Notes: generated by a model from the sequence alone, not told the origin. A stretch of 64,000 bases of DNA from Aphrocallistes beatrix (GCA_963281255.1 OY725493.1:5115857-5179856); one strand, 5' to 3'. Positions 13,466 through 23,414 are shown, numbered from the stretch's first letter. Numbers and translations: made by a program.

Positions 13466-13631
13466 TCTCTCCTATGTTACAATACTAGCTCGGTATAATA
13501 ATAAACTTAAGTAATTAAAGTAGCCTACGTTGAAATACTATAACATAAATACGTCTATTATTTACTTTGAACTTTACATAACCAATGAAAATATACGCAC
13601 AAGTTCCCTCATCAAAATACACACAAATAGA

Positions 13632-13705
13632 ATAGAAGATCTGTTATCCAACACCTTCGCGTTAGGTTTCGCAGGAAAACGTCATAATTAGACTAGATGC
13701 GTGTA
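13632..13705 (-). promoter_or_regulatory. Candidate SECIS element in the MSRB1 3'UTR
   Basis: About 65 nt after the MSRB1 stop the minus strand reads ATGAC (13685-13681), 11 nt, AAACC (13669-13665) and, after a further 15 nt, GGAT (13649-13646). This order matches the RTGAN, apical AA, KGAW core of a eukaryotic SECIS. Inner stem GCG/CGC and CCU/AGG pairs can form. The outer part of helix II is weak, with several U-U and G-U pairs, so this is a candidate only. Confidence 0.55.
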
Positions 13706-13752
13706 GGAAGACTTAGGGTAGAAGAAAAGCAAACTTGTTGTGGGATGAGCTC

Positions 13753-14067
13753 CTACTTCTTCGCAACAAATGCAAGACTGTTGGAGAATATTCAAAAGCG
13801 CGACTTTCCATCTGGACCATCTCCAATAAACTCATGACCAAGAGGGTTGCCACATTTCCCGCATGAAACCTTGTAAGCGGAGCTGGTCTCCTTGCGCCTC
13901 GACAAGCTGTCTGTGTGTACCGTGGATGTGAATGAGGGCCAAGGTGAAGAATGCTTGAACTTGGACACACTGTCAAAAATGTCGTAGTTGCACTTAGAAC
14001 AGGTGTATACGCCTGCCTTAAAATGATCTTTATAGACCTCCCCACTATCGTACCCACAAAAAGCCAT
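13753..14067 (-). CDS. MSRB1: Selenoprotein methionine-R-sulfoxide reductase B1, UGA read as Sec
   Basis: MSRB1 reduces methionine-R-sulfoxide in the cytosol and nucleus. The single exon encodes 104 residues with both zinc CxxC pairs (CSKCNYD and CGKCGNP), the HSSPWPSF block and GHEF. At residue 92 (13794-13792) an in-frame TGA falls exactly where the catalytic selenocysteine sits in animal MSRB1 (SRF-U-IFSNSLAFV). The reading frame continues in register for 12 conserved-type codons to TAG at 13755-13753. A plain ORF call would stop at the TGA and lose the active site. A candidate SECIS lies in the short 3'UTR. The ATG at 14067 is preceded by AACCAG and 6 nt. Confidence 0.93.
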
Positions 14068-14500
14068 CGCGGACTGGTTAATCTCTCTCCGAAACAGAAA
14101 TAGAGTTCTAGTTAGTCTGAAAATTTTTCTATACTGAGATCGTCTGTAAGATTTAGATATGTATCAACATTTATATAGGACACATGATGGTGAGCCTATC
14201 AACCTTACTACATTGCACACGCAAGTGGATATCCAATATATTAATTGATCAATTAATACAAATCATAAGTGCTATATACGATGTATCATGTATTTGTGTG
14301 CATAAAATAAAATAATCCACTAAGCTAATTTACTAACTACGCCATGCAAGGACCTTCCTTCACAATATCCTGCTGTTGATAAAGCAATGTTTTTGGTACG
14401 TAGGTATTTATTAATTCAGAGCATTTCATTAAGTAGAGGGTCTAGTTCAGGTTTCACACTATATATATACATACGAGTATTTATATCAAGCGGAGTGAGA
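14068..14500. other. Intergenic, 433 bp
   Basis: AT-rich spacer between the 5' end of MSRB1 and the 3' end of the next minus-strand gene. I see no conserved coding or RNA structure. Confidence 0.5.
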
Positions 14501-15301
14501 TCATTTCAAATCGCATTGTTTCTTTTTCAGGTGCGTTTTAGAGTCCACAGCTTCTTTAGATCCCATTCTATCTGCAAATAGGTCATTCCGGCTTTGTCTG
14601 ATAATGTCATCTGGAGATAGCGTTGAGAAGTCAAAAATGTCGTTCTTGCCTATCTTAAGAGTGTCACTGTCAAAGCATCGTACCTCAGATAGACTGGATT
14701 TTAATCTGATTGCAATGCTGTCTACTGTCTTTCCCCCTTGTTCACACAGGATATCCTTACCTAGCAACGACATAGTACCCAATGGAATGACAACCTGGCC
14801 AGTCGGGAACATCATGATCGGGCTGTAAGTCGAAATTGGTGAATCTCGCCTCAGTAGGTGGTGAGGAGGTGACTCATTGTAAAATTCATCCTTATTTTCG
14901 GAGTCAATGTTAATATTAAAGATTTCCTGCGAGCAGTGCTCTACAAAACTCAGAGCATTGTAAGAGTCTTCAAAGTAACTGGAAGCATTCCCTTCCGTAC
15001 TGGTGTTGCTCAGGATGCTAGAGCCAAAAGAAAGAGAGTTACTTTCCTCCGCCATTTCATCTGAATCATAGGGAGATAGCTCTTTGATATAATCATTCAG
15101 AATGTCTTGATTTTCTGACAGGCCATTATCTGCATTGGATTCTGTTACAGGATCAAGACTTCCAAGAATAACATCCAGATCAATACTGAACTCGTCTACC
15201 TCATTATTTTGGTCAGGATTGTTGGTGGGAGTTACGCTTCGTTCTGAGAGTTCAGCTATCAGCGAGGGAAACTCTGTCTGATTCTGTTCGATCACATTCA
15301 T
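14501..15301 (-). CDS. Unrecognised acidic protein with a terminal SPDDII motif
   Basis: 266 residues in one exon, acidic and Ser/Asn-rich, probably largely disordered, with a basic tail (HLKKKQ). I do not recognise the family with confidence. The only conserved-looking piece is near the C-terminus, FDFSTLSPDDIIRQSRNDLF, which resembles the short (T/P)SPDDIV motif near the N-terminus of HBS1/SKI7-type proteins, where it contributes to exosome contact. That similarity is weak and short. I chose the ATG at 15301 rather than an in-frame ATG at 15382, because AAAATCACAG at 15313 looks like a 3' splice site and lies between the two. No membrane segment or signal peptide is seen. Confidence 0.6.
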   Translation of the reverse strand: MNVIEQNQTEFPSLIAELSERSVTPTNNPDQNNEVDEFSIDLDVILGSLDPVTESNADNGLSENQDILNDYIKELSPYDSDEMAEESNSLSFGSSILSNTSTEGNASSYFEDSYNALSFVEHCSQEIFNINIDSENKDEFYNESPPHHLLRRDSPISTYSPIMMFPTGQVVIPLGTMSLLGKDILCEQGGKTVDSIAIRLKSSLSEVRCFDSDTLKIGKNDIFDFSTLSPDDIIRQSRNDLFADRMGSKEAVDSKTHLKKKQCDLK

Positions 15302-15694
15302 TCGTTTTCTCCCTGTGATTTTACCAAAGTTACAAAATATACACACATGATAATTCCTTAATTGTAAGTCGCATTTCCCCAAATTTGCTTATTATGTAAG
15401 AACACAACTGCTTACGTGTTTTCAATTAAATAAAATTCGAAATATATAAAAATAACTATATACGGATTATTATTATTAATTAATCGTGATTAATAAATAT
15501 AATAAACTCAAGAAGAATGGAGAATTCATTGACAATTGGAATGGATGGAGACAAATATTAAGTAGAATCACATAAGAAGACGGTTTCACTTTACTAATAA
15601 AATATAAATCAAGAGTACTTGAAGTAGAAAAGTCATTATGAACCTACACAATATGCTACATGAATATACAATACGAGGAGATCGGATAATGGCT
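15302..15694. other. Intergenic / UTR, about 390 bp
   Basis: AT-rich spacer with repeated TAAT runs between the acidic protein and the SNX9-like stop. A GTAAGC near 15410 could be the donor of a 5'UTR intron or part of an outron of the acidic-protein gene. Nothing else is seen. Confidence 0.4.
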
Positions 15695-17407
15695 TTAGAC
15701 GTTCGCACTAAGGGGAGCATCCTGATCAAATTCGTACATTTCAAGTGCGGTTTGCAGTTTCTTCGTTACGTTCTGATAGAATTTGATCTGTTCTCCCAAG
15801 AAAGTTTTCATAATTTCTCGGAAGTCGATGGTCCTCTCCCTCTGGAAATGAATAATTTCGCTCTGTAGGGCGGACGACACAGTGATGGTACGGTTAGTGA
15901 CATCCAACACATCAGAGGCTCCGATCTTTGACTCGTCTTTCAGTTTCTCACTCTCCCTCACTTTAGCCACGGCCCCCTTATGAATGTGGACGAGATCAGG
16001 GAAAGTGGACAGGATGCTCAGGTATTCCTTTATGCTGTCGTTGAAAGGTACGAGGTCCTTTGGCGGCTGTTTCATGTAATCCTCTCCGATCTCGTGATAG
16101 GTGTTGGCAGTATGGTCGAGAGCACGCGTTAGAGGTTCTGAATATGATTGGTCTACCTTTTTGAATGTCTTCGCCACTGCTTGGATATTCCCTGCGAATC
16201 TAGAGAATTCACGGCGGAAAGGACCCTCGAATTTTCTCTTTCTGTCATCCAATCTGTCACGTAGATGCTGAAGGTCTTCCTCGATGTTAGTAGCGAACTT
16301 GCCGAAGCATTCCACCTCAAAATCCGCCTGCATCAAATCCATCGTTTCAATGTCGTGATCGATGGAGAGGAAGAAAGCGGGTCCAACGAACTCGTCCTTC
16401 TCCGCCGCGCGTTTTCCGTTTTTCCAGTTAACCGTATCTTCCTCTGGTACCGTCATGAAGTGCATGAACACATCGCTAGCAGAGAGCACTGGATGCCTTG
16501 CAATACGGTTTGTCCAGACTTCCAGCTGTTCACGTCTCTTCTCAACAAACTCATCGTTGAATCTGCCCGCCAGCTGTTTCTCAGGGAGAGGCGGGACGCT
16601 GAGACAGGTGAACTTCTCAGTGAGACGCTCGTGCAGCCAGTCGTAGTGCTTGTAGCGGCGCACCACGGACTGCTGTGAGTTGCTGGCGGTCACTGCGTAA
16701 GCGATGAAAGTTTTCATTCCGTGGAATTTTGACTTTTTCTCTGGATCAGATACGGAGACTGCAAATGCGTTCTTGTTCGGTTCCCAAGTGGGGCCGCTAC
16801 TGGTCTCCTTTATCCGGACAACTCTCGCGGTCTTAGACAACTTTGTGGTAGAAGTGCTGCCTAGGATGTAGGCTTCACCTCCCGTCCTTACGAAGCTGCT
16901 GAACCTGTTCATTGATCTCTTGAGTGGTCTTGCACTTTTCTGAAACTCGCTCGACTGAGACCCCTCATAGCTCCCCTCCTCAGTAGACGCTTGGTTGGGA
17001 TGGAGGTAAGGAGGAGCTCCTTCTTCTCCGTTATCGTACTGCTGATTGTTGGTTGGACGAGTTCCAGAGTGAGGGTAGCCTGCTCCGTACCCCATACCAC
17101 CTGGCCTACGGTCTGATTCTGGAGGATCGTCCCATTCGTCCCATTCAGGGTCATTCATACTCTCGTTCTTCCCAACTGGCGGGGCAGAGGGAGGGGGCGG
17201 AGAGTTAAAAACAACACTTGCATGGACTTCTGGTATCTGAATATAGGAAATCGGAACGATTCCTTTTATACCATTCATCAGTTCTGCCTCCATCCATCCG
17301 TCTCCTACGTCTCCCTGAAGAATGCGGACCTCCTCTCCTGCCGTTACGTGCAGCTCTCCACCGCCTTGTTCCCCTTGGAAATCATACAACACACGACCGA
17401 TGCTCAT
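15695..17407 (-). CDS. SNX9/SNX18/SNX33-family sorting nexin (SH3-PX-BAR)
   Basis: 570 residues, single exon. Residues 2-60 form an SH3 domain (RVLYDFQGEQGGGELHV, GWMEAEL, GIVPISYI). A Pro/Gly-rich acidic linker follows, including DPEWDEWDDPPE, a type of motif that recruits AP-2 and clathrin in SNX9. The PX domain covers about 210-330 (RRYKHYDWLHERL, PPLPEKQLAGRF). The remainder is a BAR domain. These proteins couple membrane curvature to dynamin and N-WASP during endocytosis. The length is close to human SNX9 (595). The true ATG is at 17407; TTG at 17416 is only an in-frame upstream codon. TTGTTAG ends 2 nt before the ATG. Which of SNX9, 18 or 33 it corresponds to cannot be decided; a single ancestral form is likely. 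Confidence 0.93.
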   Translation of the reverse strand: MSIGRVLYDFQGEQGGGELHVTAGEEVRILQGDVGDGWMEAELMNGIKGIVPISYIQIPEVHASVVFNSPPPPSAPPVGKNESMNDPEWDEWDDPPESDRRPGGMGYGAGYPHSGTRPTNNQQYDNGEEGAPPYLHPNQASTEEGSYEGSQSSEFQKSARPLKRSMNRFSSFVRTGGEAYILGSTSTTKLSKTARVVRIKETSSGPTWEPNKNAFAVSVSDPEKKSKFHGMKTFIAYAVTASNSQQSVVRRYKHYDWLHERLTEKFTCLSVPPLPEKQLAGRFNDEFVEKRREQLEVWTNRIARHPVLSASDVFMHFMTVPEEDTVNWKNGKRAAEKDEFVGPAFFLSIDHDIETMDLMQADFEVECFGKFATNIEEDLQHLRDRLDDRKRKFEGPFRREFSRFAGNIQAVAKTFKKVDQSYSEPLTRALDHTANTYHEIGEDYMKQPPKDLVPFNDSIKEYLSILSTFPDLVHIHKGAVAKVRESEKLKDESKIGASDVLDVTNRTITVSSALQSEIIHFQRERTIDFREIMKTFLGEQIKFYQNVTKKLQTALEMYEFDQDAPLSANV

Positions 17408-18361
17408 GGCTAACAAGCTGCACTTGGTTGGTAATCAATAAGCAATTCTATGAGTCAAATTTCAGTTTTGTATCTTCCTATATACCCACGCAGTCTTATA
17501 TACCCTTCTACTATTCACTGAATGAATAGCGGAGAAGACTTACTATCCCAACACCTCCCCCTCTCACAAAATCACATGCCACTCCACGGTCAATGCCTCA
17601 ATGTACTCAATCGATTGTTCATAACAATTCTATGAAATGTCACGACTCACGAGACGATTTAGGAATTCTTTAAAAAGAGTACAGTTGTTTATAATTATAC
17701 TAGAATATTATATACTCATTGGGAGCTCATTGTGTGGAAAAATTGCGGAATGCTACAAAATTTTCTTCTAAAAGAAGTTATACACATGTAATTGAGATCC
17801 CAATATATCTATTTATAAGATTAGCGAGATCAGAATCTCTGCATACAAATGCTAATCTAAGAAATCTACCATGATTAAAAACTATCATACAATGCATTGC
17901 ATATGTAAGATTTTAACCATTCGTGACAATGCTCAATAGAAGCCCTCCAGAATTGGAAACTCTTCATTTCGATGCTTGAACTTTCAATCTTCAATTTCTA
18001 TAAATGAGATCACTTACCAATGACGAATGGTCGCTGGCAAATACCGAATCTAGATACCATGAATCGAAGAAATCGGACAATGCCGTTAAGATAAAACCTG
18101 CTACTATAAACTTTTGGTAAAATTCAAACCGAGACGGCGATAAGAGATGATCTGAACCCTTTAATTACGTAATAATCAATTCAATCAAAAAGTGTCAATT
18201 CTCAGCAAAGTTAAGCTGTAAAGTACCTATATGATTGCAATAATAATCTATCTCGGGTTACGTGTCTGAATATTCAACTGGCAATTAGTAAGAAAGGTAA
18301 TTAATAAACATTTGGTAAATATAAGAAGCATTTCTAGGAGATGCGGTGATATCTAGGTTTG
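17408..18361. other. Intergenic, 954 bp
   Basis: AT-rich spacer between the SNX9-like gene and YTHDC1. I find no sizeable ORF, no tRNA and no terminal inverted repeats. Confidence 0.5.
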
Positions 18362-21325
18362 CTAAGTTGAAGTGCTTTCTCGCGACTTTTGTTTCGTGTG
18401 CGATGCCGAGTGAATGCCTTTGAGTTTCATTTCTTTCAAGTAGTCGTCGTAAGAGCCGTGTAAGAATATCTCTTCTTTGACACCGAATTCTTGTGTTGGA
18501 TCTTTGGAGGGGCTCATTTGTACAGAATCGGGTGAGCTCCGGTTCTCTTGCATTTGGTGACTCTTCTTGTTGTCTGACTCGTACCCTTGCGCGTGGTTTG
18601 ATAAGGAGGACGAGCGGGATCGAGTGCGATGACGCTCCTTGTGGGATTTGGAACTGGAGTACTTGCGAGAGCTGGAGTACCGTCTGTGCTTGCTGGAGCT
18701 AGAGTGACGACTCTTAGCTGAGCGACTGGAGTTACTCCGGTGGTACGAACGGGACTCTTTCGACTTCTCTTTCCCGGAGCGGAGTGAGTGTCTGAGGTCG
18801 TGTTGCGACTTCTTGGAAGAGGTGTCAGAGGATATTCTGCGGCGTTTGGAAGAGGAGGGGGAGGGAGTGCGCTCATTGTTTGGGGACTTGGTCTTAGAGA
18901 AACCAACATCCTTCAGATAGGACATAGCAGCAACCATAGCCTTCCTCTGCTGCTGGTTCTCTGCATTCCAGAGAGCCAGCTTGTTGGCCTGCTGAGCATG
19001 CGAGAGAGCTTGCATGGACTGGGCCATGGCCGCATAGTTCTGAATCTGCTGGAGGTAAGGGTAGGCGCCGTAGGAGGCAGGGTGTCGCACCCCCTGGGCA
19101 GCTAGCAGCTGCTGCTGCTGCGCTTGTGCGAGGTAGCTCTGCAGCTGGACCGAGTGCGGAGCCGAAGCCCCGGGCTGGAGGTAGGGGTAGGGGAAGGTGG
19201 GGTAGTGGAGGGGAGCGGTCGTGGTGAATGCTTGGCTAGTGGAGGTGCTGGTCACTGAGGAGGTCGTGGTCTGTTGCTGTGTGTCTGAGGAAGTAGGAGC
19301 TTCATTCGGAGAGGAAATACTTGGCTTAGCGGTGGGAGTTGTAGCGGGAGGGGTATCAGGGCGTTCAAACCATAACCGACACAATTTCTCACCGATACCA
19401 GGAGGCAGCTCCTGTCCGTCTCTACTTATTTTGACAGGTTTGTGGTCATTCCAAGGATTAGACACGTCTTGGCATTTCGAGAATTCTAGATCCTCTTTAC
19501 AGATCCACTGTAAGCGAAACACCCCCCCTAGCGAGTTGGCGTTAATTCCGTGAGGGAGGTGCCATTGGATAGTTGGACCATTGCGTTTGACGTCTGAAGC
19601 GAGTCTCGCGAATCCTTGGAACCTGCCACTCTCCCTAACAGAAAACAATAAGATTATATTCTTATGTTGTCGGTAGGACTGGCTCAGTTTCTTCTCGTTG
19701 GGCAGAGGGGTGGACCACACGTACTTCTCCTTGGCGATACGAATATTCTCATGATTATTACTTTTCATTATAAAATACTTAGCATCCACAAACAACTTAT
19801 CAGAAAATGCCAAATCTTTCGGATGAGAGCTTGACTCGTGAGATCGCGAGAAGCGACGAGATTTCGAAGGTTTGTGTTTCGCTCTAGATTCTTCTTCCAA
19901 ATCGTCGATGGTATCTTTGAAAGAACTGTCCGATATGTCTGAAGTAGCGTCTTCACTCATTTTTATCAATCGCGTCAGGTTGGAATTAGTTGATTTGGTT
20001 TCTTGTGTCGGTTTAGGAGGTGGGTCGTTAGGAGGGGGACTTAATGGTTCGTTGTAATCAAACCCGCGGTCTCTAGAGCGAGATTGGTACCTCCCATGGG
20101 ACGCAGCCCCTCCTCCGATAACCAAGATACTCTGTCCTACCATTTCATTCTTGTTATCTTCATCTTCTCCTTCATTCTCACTCTCCCTCACACTACCCTC
20201 ACGCTTCTCTCTCTCTTCGTTCTCTCCGAACTCATCCCCTGAGGAGATGGGAGACATATGATCCCTCATTCCGCGCGATTCTTCTCCCTTCTTCGCCTCC
20301 TCTCTCTCCTCACGATTACAGACAGAGGGTTGCAAACTCAGTTTCCACAACTCGTCATCGCCTCCTTCTGCCCCTTCAATATCATCCCAGTTTTCGATAT
20401 CCGATATCTCATCAAAGTTTTCCGTTCCCCTCTTTTCCTCCCTTATCTCTTCCTGATCTCTTGCGCTGGCGATGCTACTGTTCAGAGACTCGTTCACATT
20501 CAGAGTCAACAGCTCTTCAGAAGTATCCAAATACTCCCTCTGACATTCCGCGTTGAATTTCGTGTGATCAGATTCTGACACATCTCCTTGCATGTCTCCA
20601 TTCACCTCTGCATTCTTCCTTCTCTCGTCCACTCCCTGGATGATCGAATCCACTATCTCGCTGGAAGCGAGGAGGGACTCGTTCAGCTCGTTCTGAGAGG
20701 CGTTATCAAGCGCGAAAAGAGAGTCGTTACTCTCTTCCAGTGGCATTTCTGAGTCATTTTCCGCACTACTCATCGTTGCGACAGCGTGCGGGGGCGTAGA
20801 TTCTTCCACTGTGAGAGCAGGAGGGGGGACAGACCGATCAGGTGAAAGGGCTACACTATCGGACTCCTTATCATGAGGAACATTCGATGCTTCTTCATTT
20901 GGAAGGGATGGTTGCATATCGATACTTTTTTCTTCACCCATGACACAATCCAAAGTGTCCTGTACTCCCCCGGGGGAGGCGTGTGGTTCATGAGGAACAT
21001 GGGTTGACGGGCTCTCAGGAGAGGGATTCGTCTCCATTGGGGCTGTGCCATCAAATTCTGTCTCCTCCCCCTCTCTAATCGAAGTTTGTAGGTCCACTGC
21101 AAATGGAGAGAGCTTGTACGGAGCACCGGGTCGGTGCAGGGTGGGGTGTACCGTCTCTGAGGATATTATGATGTTCGTGAGGTCTGTCCGGTATTCGTCG
21201 TCTTCATAGAGAGCCCCCAACTCCCCTCCTAGCGGATCCGGGACTGGACGGTGTTGGGGAGCCTGGTTGACTACTGGGGGTGCATCCTCTGTCTCTGCGT
21301 TGGTACATTCGCTTATGTCTGCCAT
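18362..21325 (-). CDS. YTHDC1: YTHDC1-type nuclear m6A reader
   Basis: 987 residues in a single exon. The YTH domain begins near residue 510 with DAKYFIMKSNNHENIRIAK, then VWST, LLFSVRESGRFQGFARL, LGGVFRLQWICK and NPWNDHKPVKISRDGQELPPG. The tryptophans expected in the m6A cage are present in VWST and in the later W-containing strands. The N-terminal half is long, acidic and disordered. After the domain come Pro/Thr-rich and Gln/Ala-rich segments and a C-terminal Arg/Ser-rich tract (about 830-920), as expected for a nuclear splicing-linked reader. YTHDC1 recruits SR proteins and promotes nuclear export of methylated RNA. In human YTHDC1 (727 residues) the YTH domain also lies mid-protein, but this N-terminus is longer. 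The start is preceded by AATTCAG and 8 nt. Confidence 0.95.
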   Translation of the reverse strand: MADISECTNAETEDAPPVVNQAPQHRPVPDPLGGELGALYEDDEYRTDLTNIIISSETVHPTLHRPGAPYKLSPFAVDLQTSIREGEETEFDGTAPMETNPSPESPSTHVPHEPHASPGGVQDTLDCVMGEEKSIDMQPSLPNEEASNVPHDKESDSVALSPDRSVPPPALTVEESTPPHAVATMSSAENDSEMPLEESNDSLFALDNASQNELNESLLASSEIVDSIIQGVDERRKNAEVNGDMQGDVSESDHTKFNAECQREYLDTSEELLTLNVNESLNSSIASARDQEEIREEKRGTENFDEISDIENWDDIEGAEGGDDELWKLSLQPSVCNREEREEAKKGEESRGMRDHMSPISSGDEFGENEEREKREGSVRESENEGEDEDNKNEMVGQSILVIGGGAASHGRYQSRSRDRGFDYNEPLSPPPNDPPPKPTQETKSTNSNLTRLIKMSEDATSDISDSSFKDTIDDLEEESRAKHKPSKSRRFSRSHESSSHPKDLAFSDKLFVDAKYFIMKSNNHENIRIAKEKYVWSTPLPNEKKLSQSYRQHKNIILLFSVRESGRFQGFARLASDVKRNGPTIQWHLPHGINANSLGGVFRLQWICKEDLEFSKCQDVSNPWNDHKPVKISRDGQELPPGIGEKLCRLWFERPDTPPATTPTAKPSISSPNEAPTSSDTQQQTTTSSVTSTSTSQAFTTTAPLHYPTFPYPYLQPGASAPHSVQLQSYLAQAQQQQLLAAQGVRHPASYGAYPYLQQIQNYAAMAQSMQALSHAQQANKLALWNAENQQQRKAMVAAMSYLKDVGFSKTKSPNNERTPSPSSSKRRRISSDTSSKKSQHDLRHSLRSGKEKSKESRSYHRSNSSRSAKSRHSSSSKHRRYSSSRKYSSSKSHKERHRTRSRSSSLSNHAQGYESDNKKSHQMQENRSSPDSVQMSPSKDPTQEFGVKEEIFLHGSYDDYLKEMKLKGIHSASHTKQKSRESTST

Positions 21326-21879
21326 GTTTTATTCTGAATTGTGAATACAATAATAAATCTAATTAGGATGAAATCTAGTTTGAGCTGTGATCATTAGAAA
21401 CTTAATGGGTGGACTAGGGAAACTACATAGGAAGAAATTTCAGTGTCGAAATATGGCTTATTGTGTTCCAATTGATAATAAATTATGTTGCCTCATGTTC
21501 CGAATACAGTGGAACTCTGATTATTCGAAAGCATGGAGACTGACGAAGGCATTGATACGTAGAGAAGTAAAGCCTCGATTGTCTGGCTAATTAATGTGTT
21601 GGGTACTCATAATTAAATCACACTCAATCCCCATTATTATTATTATTCGGTCAAACGCAGGTAAAATCGAGCTCCCCCGAGAATTTATAAATGGAGTTGA
21701 CTGTGCATCAAATTCATGATATTATACACACATACCAAGTCATTTTATTTTGTCATTTAATGTTGAAGTGATTTGGAAGAGAATGGCCTAAGCTACCTTG
21801 ATACAAAACAATGCAAACTGTTGATATGAAATTTATAACAAGAATATCACTCAGAATAAAGAGGTGGAATACTAAGAGG
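21326..21879. other. Intergenic, 554 bp
   Basis: Contains TACAGTGGAACTCTGATTATTCG near 21505-21525, which resembles one end of a pogo/Tigger-like DNA transposon. No matching opposite end is visible, so it is not annotated as an element. Also contains a short (ATT)n run near 21640. Confidence 0.3.
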
Positions 21880-22350
21880 TAGTCCGTGCAGATTGCTTCA
21901 TTGAGATTTTGCAGTTACGAGCGTTGCTGAGGATAAGGGTGTATGTCTCAGTTTCTTGGGTGATTGCGCGGGAGAGATATGAATAGGAGTAGGGGAAGAA
22001 GAAAGTGAAAGTGGTGTTGTAAGTGTCACAGAATTCGTTCGCGGAAAATCCCAGACCAATAAAAGACTTTTAAGCTTAGTGTACTACTGCTCGTTGTAAA
22101 CCGTTAAGAGAGGAATGGAGCCTTTGGCGTTTATGTGCAGTATGCTGATTGGAAAGTAGTTTGAATTATTGAAATATAAACTAACTTCGACTGTTCCTCT
22201 ATACTTAGTAGCGTACTCGTGCATCGAGACAGTTACTTCGCGAGGATACATACGAAATAGCAAGGCGCTGCCTACGGACACCGTAACGAGGACTAGGAAC
22301 ACTGCAACACCTGTGATACCGAGGCATATTTTTCTACCACGCCTTTTTTA
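21880..22350 (-). pseudogene. Degenerate tandem copy of the neighbouring TMEM106 gene
   Basis: The minus strand holds two separated pieces that match the intact TMEM106 gene 200 bp away. The first piece (about 22350-22084) encodes a membrane segment followed by FRMYPREV and SLYFNNSNYFPIS, matching FFMFPRPV and SVYFNNSNYFAIS of the intact copy. The second piece (about 22060-21880) is in another frame and encodes a Tyr/Phe-rich stretch with PYSYSYLSRA, matching SSYSYLSHV. The segment between them (about 50 residues in the intact copy) is missing or unrecognisable. The N-terminal CPSC zinc motif and a start codon are not found, and TAA blocks the frame just upstream. It could also be a fast-evolving gene with tiny introns. 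Confidence 0.55.
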
Positions 22351-22550
22351 ACGCACAATCAACGTGACATGCTCTTGATCAAGCATTCTATCCTGCTAGT
22401 GTAGTTTAATGTAATTAAGTGAAGTGATACAATCTGACATTTGTCATTTTTAGGAATAATTAATACAGAAGAGATCTCATATTAAAACTGTCAATATAAA
22501 TATACAAGGCTCCCCTCAGAAGACGGGCATCATAGGAATCATCTGACATA

Positions 22551-23414
22551 TTAACATTTACACCTGTCATCTGCCCCCTCCCCACCCCCTTCATCATACA
22601 CCCAGGAACCAGGATACACCCCTATCCCCTGCGCCATAGCACTCTCCTGCGTGATATAATTACAAGTGATGTACATCCAGTCTGTGTCTGTGGTCGCGCT
22701 GACGTGAGAGAGGTAGGAGTAGGAGGAAGAGACGAGAAACGTGAGGACCACCATGTGTGTGTAGTCTTCTCCGTAGCAGTTGTTACGGACTTTGATCATA
22801 TCTGTTCCTTGGAATGTCAGGTTGAACATGACGTCCAGCAGCTTGTGCTCAAAAGAACCAACGCTGAAAGGCTGCAGTCGGTATGTGCCGACTATAACGT
22901 TATAATGGAACACGGTGATGTTAAGGTTGAGCGCGCTGATGGCGAAGTAATTCGAGTTGTTGAAGTAGACACTGACATTGAGTGACATGTTCATGGAGCG
23001 ACTCGTCACCACAAAACTGTCATTGGGCGTGGAGGACACTGCGTTATAGGTGGAGGCAGCTACGGGTCGAGGAAACATGAAGAATAGCAAGGCGCCACCT
23101 GTGAATAGCGTGAGGGCGAGCAGACCCACGGCTACCGTTATGTATGGCCACACGGGCCGAGGTTTAAGGCGGTTGTCCTTGTACGGGATCAGGGCGACAA
23201 GCTCTTGCTCCATGCCTTTAGGCAGCCGCCCGGTGCCCTTACAAGAAGGACAGACAACCGGAAGGCTGGAGTTAGGCTTGACGACTGCCCCGTGTCCGTT
23301 GATTAATTTGGCTTGTCGCGGCTGGCGATCATTGATTGCAGGTCCGCCTGCGTCTAGCATACTCGTACCGTTATAATCAAAAAGGTTCTGATGCGTCCCT
23401 AGGTCTGTTGACAT
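22551..23414 (-). CDS. TMEM106-family lysosomal type II membrane protein
   Basis: 287 residues, one exon. The cytoplasmic N-terminus has the family CPSCKGTGRLP motif near residue 60. A single membrane segment (WPYITVAVGLLALTLFTG) at about 90-115 is followed by FMFPRP, a hallmark of the family. The luminal domain carries several NxS/T glycosylation sites and the conserved NNSNYFAI stretch. Family members regulate lysosome size, acidification and transport. Vertebrates have A, B and C forms; this is likely a single ancestral type. The real ATG is at 23414, four codons after an upstream GTG. It is followed downstream on the same strand by a broken tandem copy. Confidence 0.93.
   Translation of the reverse strand: MSTDLGTHQNLFDYNGTSMLDAGGPAINDRQPRQAKLINGHGAVVKPNSSLPVVCPSCKGTGRLPKGMEQELVALIPYKDNRLKPRPVWPYITVAVGLLALTLFTGGALLFFMFPRPVAASTYNAVSSTPNDSFVVTSRSMNMSLNVSVYFNNSNYFAISALNLNITVFHYNVIVGTYRLQPFSVGSFEHKLLDVMFNLTFQGTDMIKVRNNCYGEDYTHMVVLTFLVSSSYSYLSHVSATTDTDWMYITCNYITQESAMAQGIGVYPGSWVYDEGGGEGADDRCKC

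Noticed and set aside
13792-14067. MSRB1 as a truncated 91-residue protein ending at TGA
   Set aside because: The TGA coincides with the selenocysteine site and the conserved C-terminus continues in frame.
15302-15382. Upstream ATG at 15382 for the acidic protein
   Set aside because: A good AAAATCACAG 3' splice site lies between it and ATG 15301, and the extra residues (Cys/aromatic) do not resemble the rest.
21505-21600. Pogo/Tigger-like transposon end
   Set aside because: Only one end-like sequence is seen and no inverted partner or TA duplication pair can be found, so it is only noted in the intergenic entry.
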